Made by a program: the position numbers and the translations under genes. DNA of 64,000 nucleotides from Bacteriovoracaceae bacterium (GTDB lineage Bacteria; Bdellovibrionota; Bacteriovoracia; Bacteriovoracales; Bacteriovoracaceae), in assembly GCA_013141065.1 (NCBI GenBank), contig JABFRR010000003.1, forward strand, positions 124,001 to 188,000, given 5' to 3'. The notes beneath the pieces were generated by a model that was not told the DNA's origin, searched no databases, and saw only the letters and a program-made list of their open reading frames with translations. This document shows, piece after piece, positions 61,140-64,000 of the stretch. Position 1 is the stretch's first letter; every line of letters begins with the position of its first letter.

Positions 61140-62207
61140 ATGACACATGATCTAGAAAAAATTAAACACGATTTTCTCACCAAACTTCACTCTCTCACCA
61201 AAGAAGCAGACATTTTAAATTTGAAGTCGGAGTTCACTGGTAAGACTGGTGTCGTTTCGGAATTACTCAAATCACTTAAAGACATGAATCCGGAGGAAAG
61301 AAAATCTTTTGGACCTAAAGCTAACGAGTTAAAAGATTTTATTACTGAACAGTGTTCACTTTTTCTTGCAAAAATTGAAATTGAAGAAATTAATAAAAAA
61401 CTTGCCCTCGATCGAATTGACATCTCAATGACTGAAAATATTCAGGCCAAGTCAATTAAAAGTGGGGGATACCATCCTCGAACTATTATTCAACAAGAGA
61501 TCGAAGATATATTCTTATCAATGGGCTTTGATGTTCTCGATGGCCCCCACATTGAAGACGAATTCCATAACTTCGAAGCTCTTAATATTCCTGCTGACCA
61601 TCCTGCCCGCGACATGCAAGATACGTTCTGGTTTCACGACCCACAAAAAACACCGAAAGAAACTAAAAAATATCTTTTAAGAACTCATACCAGCAATATT
61701 CAAGTAAGAGGTATGCTCTCTAGAAAACCCCCTTTTCGTTTTATCGCTCCTGGGGTTGTTTTTAGAAGTGAGCGAACCGATGCTTCTCATGAAATGGTTT
61801 TTACTCAACTTGAAGGCATGATGGTTGGAAAAGATATTTCAGTCTCGAATCTCATTTACTTTATGAAAACAATACTTAAAGAAATTTTCAAGCGCGACGT
61901 TGAAGTCCGCTTGCGACCTGGATTTTTTCCCTTCGTTGAACCAGGCTTTGAACTTGATATCAGTTGCCTCATTTGTGGAGGCAAAGGCTGTTCGGTTTGT
62001 AAACAAATCGGTTGGGTCGAGCTTCTCCCGTGTGGAATGATTCATCCAAATGTTTTGAAGGCCGGTGGGATTGACCCGGAAGAATACAATGGTTTTGCAT
62101 TCGGCTTAGGTCTCGATCGCTTAGTCATGATGAGATACGGAATCGATGATATCCGCCATCTGCAAAGTGGAGATTTACGCTTCAACTCACAATTTAAATT
62201 ATTTTAA
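61140..62207 (+). CDS. pheS: Phenylalanyl-tRNA synthetase alpha subunit
   Basis: This 355-residue class II synthetase subunit charges tRNA-Phe with PheT. It has the N-terminal coiled coil, motif 2 APGVVFRSERTDASHEMVFTQLEGMM, FFPFVEPGFELDIS and motif 3 FAFGLGLDRLVMMRYGIDDIR. A CLICGGKGCSVC insertion (C-x2-C-x4-C-x2-C) looks like a zinc knuckle, seen in some bacterial PheS. I chose ATG 61140 (MTHDLEKIKHDF), which gives the normal N-terminus, with GAGG upstream; an earlier in-frame start at 61062 would add 26 unrelated residues. An intrinsic terminator lies 88 bp upstream. Confidence 0.95.
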   Translation: MTHDLEKIKHDFLTKLHSLTKEADILNLKSEFTGKTGVVSELLKSLKDMNPEERKSFGPKANELKDFITEQCSLFLAKIEIEEINKKLALDRIDISMTENIQAKSIKSGGYHPRTIIQQEIEDIFLSMGFDVLDGPHIEDEFHNFEALNIPADHPARDMQDTFWFHDPQKTPKETKKYLLRTHTSNIQVRGMLSRKPPFRFIAPGVVFRSERTDASHEMVFTQLEGMMVGKDISVSNLIYFMKTILKEIFKRDVEVRLRPGFFPFVEPGFELDISCLICGGKGCSVCKQIGWVELLPCGMIHPNVLKAGGIDPEEYNGFAFGLGLDRLVMMRYGIDDIRHLQSGDLRFNSQFKLF

Positions 62208-62222
62208 TTAAGGATTTTTAAT

Positions 62223-64000
62223 ATGCTTATCTCAATTGACTGGATTCGTGATTTTACTGATGTTCCAAATTTACCAGCTAAAGATATCTATTCTCGCTTC
62301 ACACTTGCCACTGCAGAAGTTGAAGATGTTGTGACAATCGGAGAGCATTTAGAAAAGATCGTTGTTGCAGAAATTCTTTCATTCGAAAAACATCCCGAAG
62401 CTGACAAACTTAACCTGGTCACTTTTAAAATTAGTGAAACAGATATTAGAAAAGTCGTTTGTGGAGCAAATAATGTTAAAGTTGGAATTCGTATTCCTTA
62501 TGCACCATTAGGAGTTAAACTCCCAAATGGTCTTTTGTTAGAAGCAAAAAAAATTAGAGGTGTCCTCTCGGAAGGTATGCTTTGCTCTGAAGAAGAGTTA
62601 GGTTTTGCTGAAGAGTCGGAAGGAATTATGGAGCTATCACAAGATGCACCTATTGGCATGAATATGCTGACTTATTTTAAAATGAAAAAAGACACTATTT
62701 TAGATATCGATAATAAGTCACTAACTCACAGACCTGATTTGTGGGGACATTTTGGTATGGCCCGCGAGTTTGGAGCTATTTTTGAAACTCCTTTAAAAAA
62801 TAAATTTACAAAAGAATGGGCAACTGGATTAAAAAAACACTTCACACTGGATTCTTCACCAATAAAAGTACGACTCGATGGCGAAAGTGCAGCTCTTGCT
62901 TACTTTGGTTTGTCGCTATCAAACGTCGTAGTAGGAGAGTCTCCAGAGTGGCTTAAAGTAAGACTTAAGGCCTGTGGACTTAGATCAATCAACAACATTG
63001 TTGATGTCTCAAATTACGTAATGCTCGAATTGGGAATGCCGCTACATATTTTTGATCGAGACCTCATAAACGGAAATGAAGTTGTTATTAAAAGACTTAC
63101 CGCTGAGACTGTTTTTAAAACACTTGATGAAGTCGATCGCAAATTAGAAGTTGGAGACACAGTTATAAGTGACACCAAAGGCCCATTGGTTTTAGCAGGT
63201 ATAATGGGAGGTCTTCATTCTGGTGTAAGCCCGGCGACTAAAAATGTTTTTATTGAAGTCGCTAATTGGAAGGCTGCGCTTGTCAGACGAACTTCGACCA
63301 GGCTGGGACTGAGGTCAGATTCTTCTCAACGTTTCGAAAAAACTCTTGATAGTAAGTTATGTGAAAGAACGATGCTGAGAACACTAGAACTTATATTGGA
63401 ATTATGTCCAGGAGCAAAGGTTGTTGGTGGCCTTGAATACGGCGGAATGGATCTTTCTCTAATACCCACTTTAAAAATAAAAACATCACTTAAAAAAATT
63501 CAAACAGTCTTAGGCTTAGATTTATCTGAAGAGAAGTTATTAAGTATTTTCCATGCACTCGATTTCCAAACCGAAAAAAATAATTCCGAATTTTTTGTCA
63601 CAGTTCCGAGTTATCGTTCGACCAAAGATGTCGAACAAGAATCAGACTTAATTGAAGAGATTGGACGCATTATTGGTTATGACAATATTACACCGAAGAG
63701 TCCTCAAGATATTATTGCTCCAGTAAAATTAACTGAGCTGCAAAAAATCCAAAGGCGTGTTCGTGACTTTATGGTCCTTCAAGGGAAGTCATTTGAAGTC
63801 ATGTCTTATCCACTCATAGGAGATACGCTTTTAAAACATTGCTCTTGGCCGCATTCAACTTCACTAAAGCTTGTCAATTCACTTTCACAAGAACACGATC
63901 TTATGAGACCAAGCTTAATTCCAAGTTTACTTGAGGTTTGTGAAAAAAATATTAAGCATCACGATCGTTTTCGTTTTTTTGAAATTGGCAGGGCCTATCA
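62223..64000 (+). CDS. pheT: Phenylalanyl-tRNA synthetase beta subunit (partial, runs off the window)
   Basis: The frame is open from ATG 62223 (AAGGA at 62211-62215) to the end of the window, about 592 codons, so the C-terminal part is missing. It begins MLISIDWIRDFTD. The tRNA-binding EMAP-like domain (about 40-150: VVAEILSFEKHPEADKLNLV, VVCGANNVKVG, KIRGVLSEGMLCSEEELG) follows, then the B3/B4 editing domain (LDIDNKSLTHRPDLWGHFGMAREF, INNIVDVSNYVMLELGMPLHIFD, GIMGGLHSG, RTSTRLGLRSDSSQRFEK) and the B5 region (SYRSTKDVEQESDLIEEIGRIIGY). It follows pheS by 15 bp. No disruption is seen. Confidence 0.95.
   Translation, partial: MLISIDWIRDFTDVPNLPAKDIYSRFTLATAEVEDVVTIGEHLEKIVVAEILSFEKHPEADKLNLVTFKISETDIRKVVCGANNVKVGIRIPYAPLGVKLPNGLLLEAKKIRGVLSEGMLCSEEELGFAEESEGIMELSQDAPIGMNMLTYFKMKKDTILDIDNKSLTHRPDLWGHFGMAREFGAIFETPLKNKFTKEWATGLKKHFTLDSSPIKVRLDGESAALAYFGLSLSNVVVGESPEWLKVRLKACGLRSINNIVDVSNYVMLELGMPLHIFDRDLINGNEVVIKRLTAETVFKTLDEVDRKLEVGDTVISDTKGPLVLAGIMGGLHSGVSPATKNVFIEVANWKAALVRRTSTRLGLRSDSSQRFEKTLDSKLCERTMLRTLELILELCPGAKVVGGLEYGGMDLSLIPTLKIKTSLKKIQTVLGLDLSEEKLLSIFHALDFQTEKNNSEFFVTVPSYRSTKDVEQESDLIEEIGRIIGYDNITPKSPQDIIAPVKLTELQKIQRRVRDFMVLQGKSFEVMSYPLIGDTLLKHCSWPHSTSLKLVNSLSQEHDLMRPSLIPSLLEVCEKNIKHHDRFRFFEIGRAY

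Noticed and set aside
60615-61140. T-box leader for pheST
   Set aside because: The antiterminator sequence AGGGTGGNACCGCG is absent; GGGTGTGTGGTGAAC near 60787 is only superficially similar.
1-64000. CRISPR arrays, tRNA or rRNA genes
   Set aside because: Looking through the intergenic gaps I found no regularly spaced repeats and no GTTCRA-type tRNA arm or rRNA-like sequence.

Overview
The window is 64 kb of A+T-rich chromosome from a motile, Gram-negative bacterium. LPS heptose genes, MotAB, System II cytochrome c maturation (CcsA/ResB), an EF-G resembling the spirochaete/planctomycete/deltaproteobacterial (spd) subtype, a SWIB protein with a lysine/alanine histone-like tail, and many secreted proteins of unknown family all fit Bdellovibrionota, most likely Bacteriovoracales. 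That assignment is inference from gene content; no rRNA gene is present to confirm it.

Layout. 0-1.4 kb: a DUF2089 zinc-ribbon/HTH regulator and a SHOCT/pentapeptide-like partner behind a dyad-rich promoter. 1.4-4.8 kb: small protein, methyltransferase-like protein, murJ, marC. 4.9-6.6 kb: motA-motB with a sigma-28-type promoter. 7.0-12.9 kb: a surface lipoprotein gene with a C-terminal S74 chaperone domain, broken by two inverted ISAs1-family elements whose recombination inverted the gene's middle; undoing this restores one in-frame gene of about 1104 codons apart from two nonsense codons. 13-19.9 kb: EF-G, a LysR regulator, a CCA/poly(A)-polymerase-like enzyme, a GNAT protein and a winged-helix-like protein. 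19.9-20.8 kb: an IS5-family element just upstream of a DUF3050 gene. 21.6-29.8 kb: secreted proteins, a trypsin-like protease, an aldo/keto reductase, the ccsA-resB pair, and a DUF1624-like membrane protein.

29.8-36.3 kb: a penicillin-acylase-family enzyme, a thiamine-pyrophosphokinase-like protein, a small cytochrome c, a GNAT protein, and the SWIB/histone-tail gene with a one-base shift in an A7 run. 36.4-43.8 kb: putA, proC and DUF4442 (one operon), facing nif3-like and TPR genes. 43.9-51.4 kb: large secreted proteins of unknown family (one glycine-rich), a thioesterase, a probable outer-membrane barrel, a YiiX-like cysteine hydrolase and a methyltransferase. 51.5-56.6 kb: lipA-lipB, a CaiB/BaiF-family protein, and a YyaL-type thioredoxin-domain protein. 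56.8-60.6 kb: lytic transglycosylase, then cmk, GT9 heptosyltransferase and heptose-7-P kinase in an overlapping operon. 60.6-61.05 kb: an apparently structured RNA of about 440 nt with its own near-consensus promoter and terminator, matching no family I can recognise. 61.1-64 kb: pheS and the start of pheT.

The most interesting items are the IS-mediated inversion (its 9-bp target duplications are swapped exactly as predicted), the unassigned RNA before pheST, the frameshifted histone-tail SWIB gene, and the dyad-operator/leaderless promoter of the DUF2089 gene.
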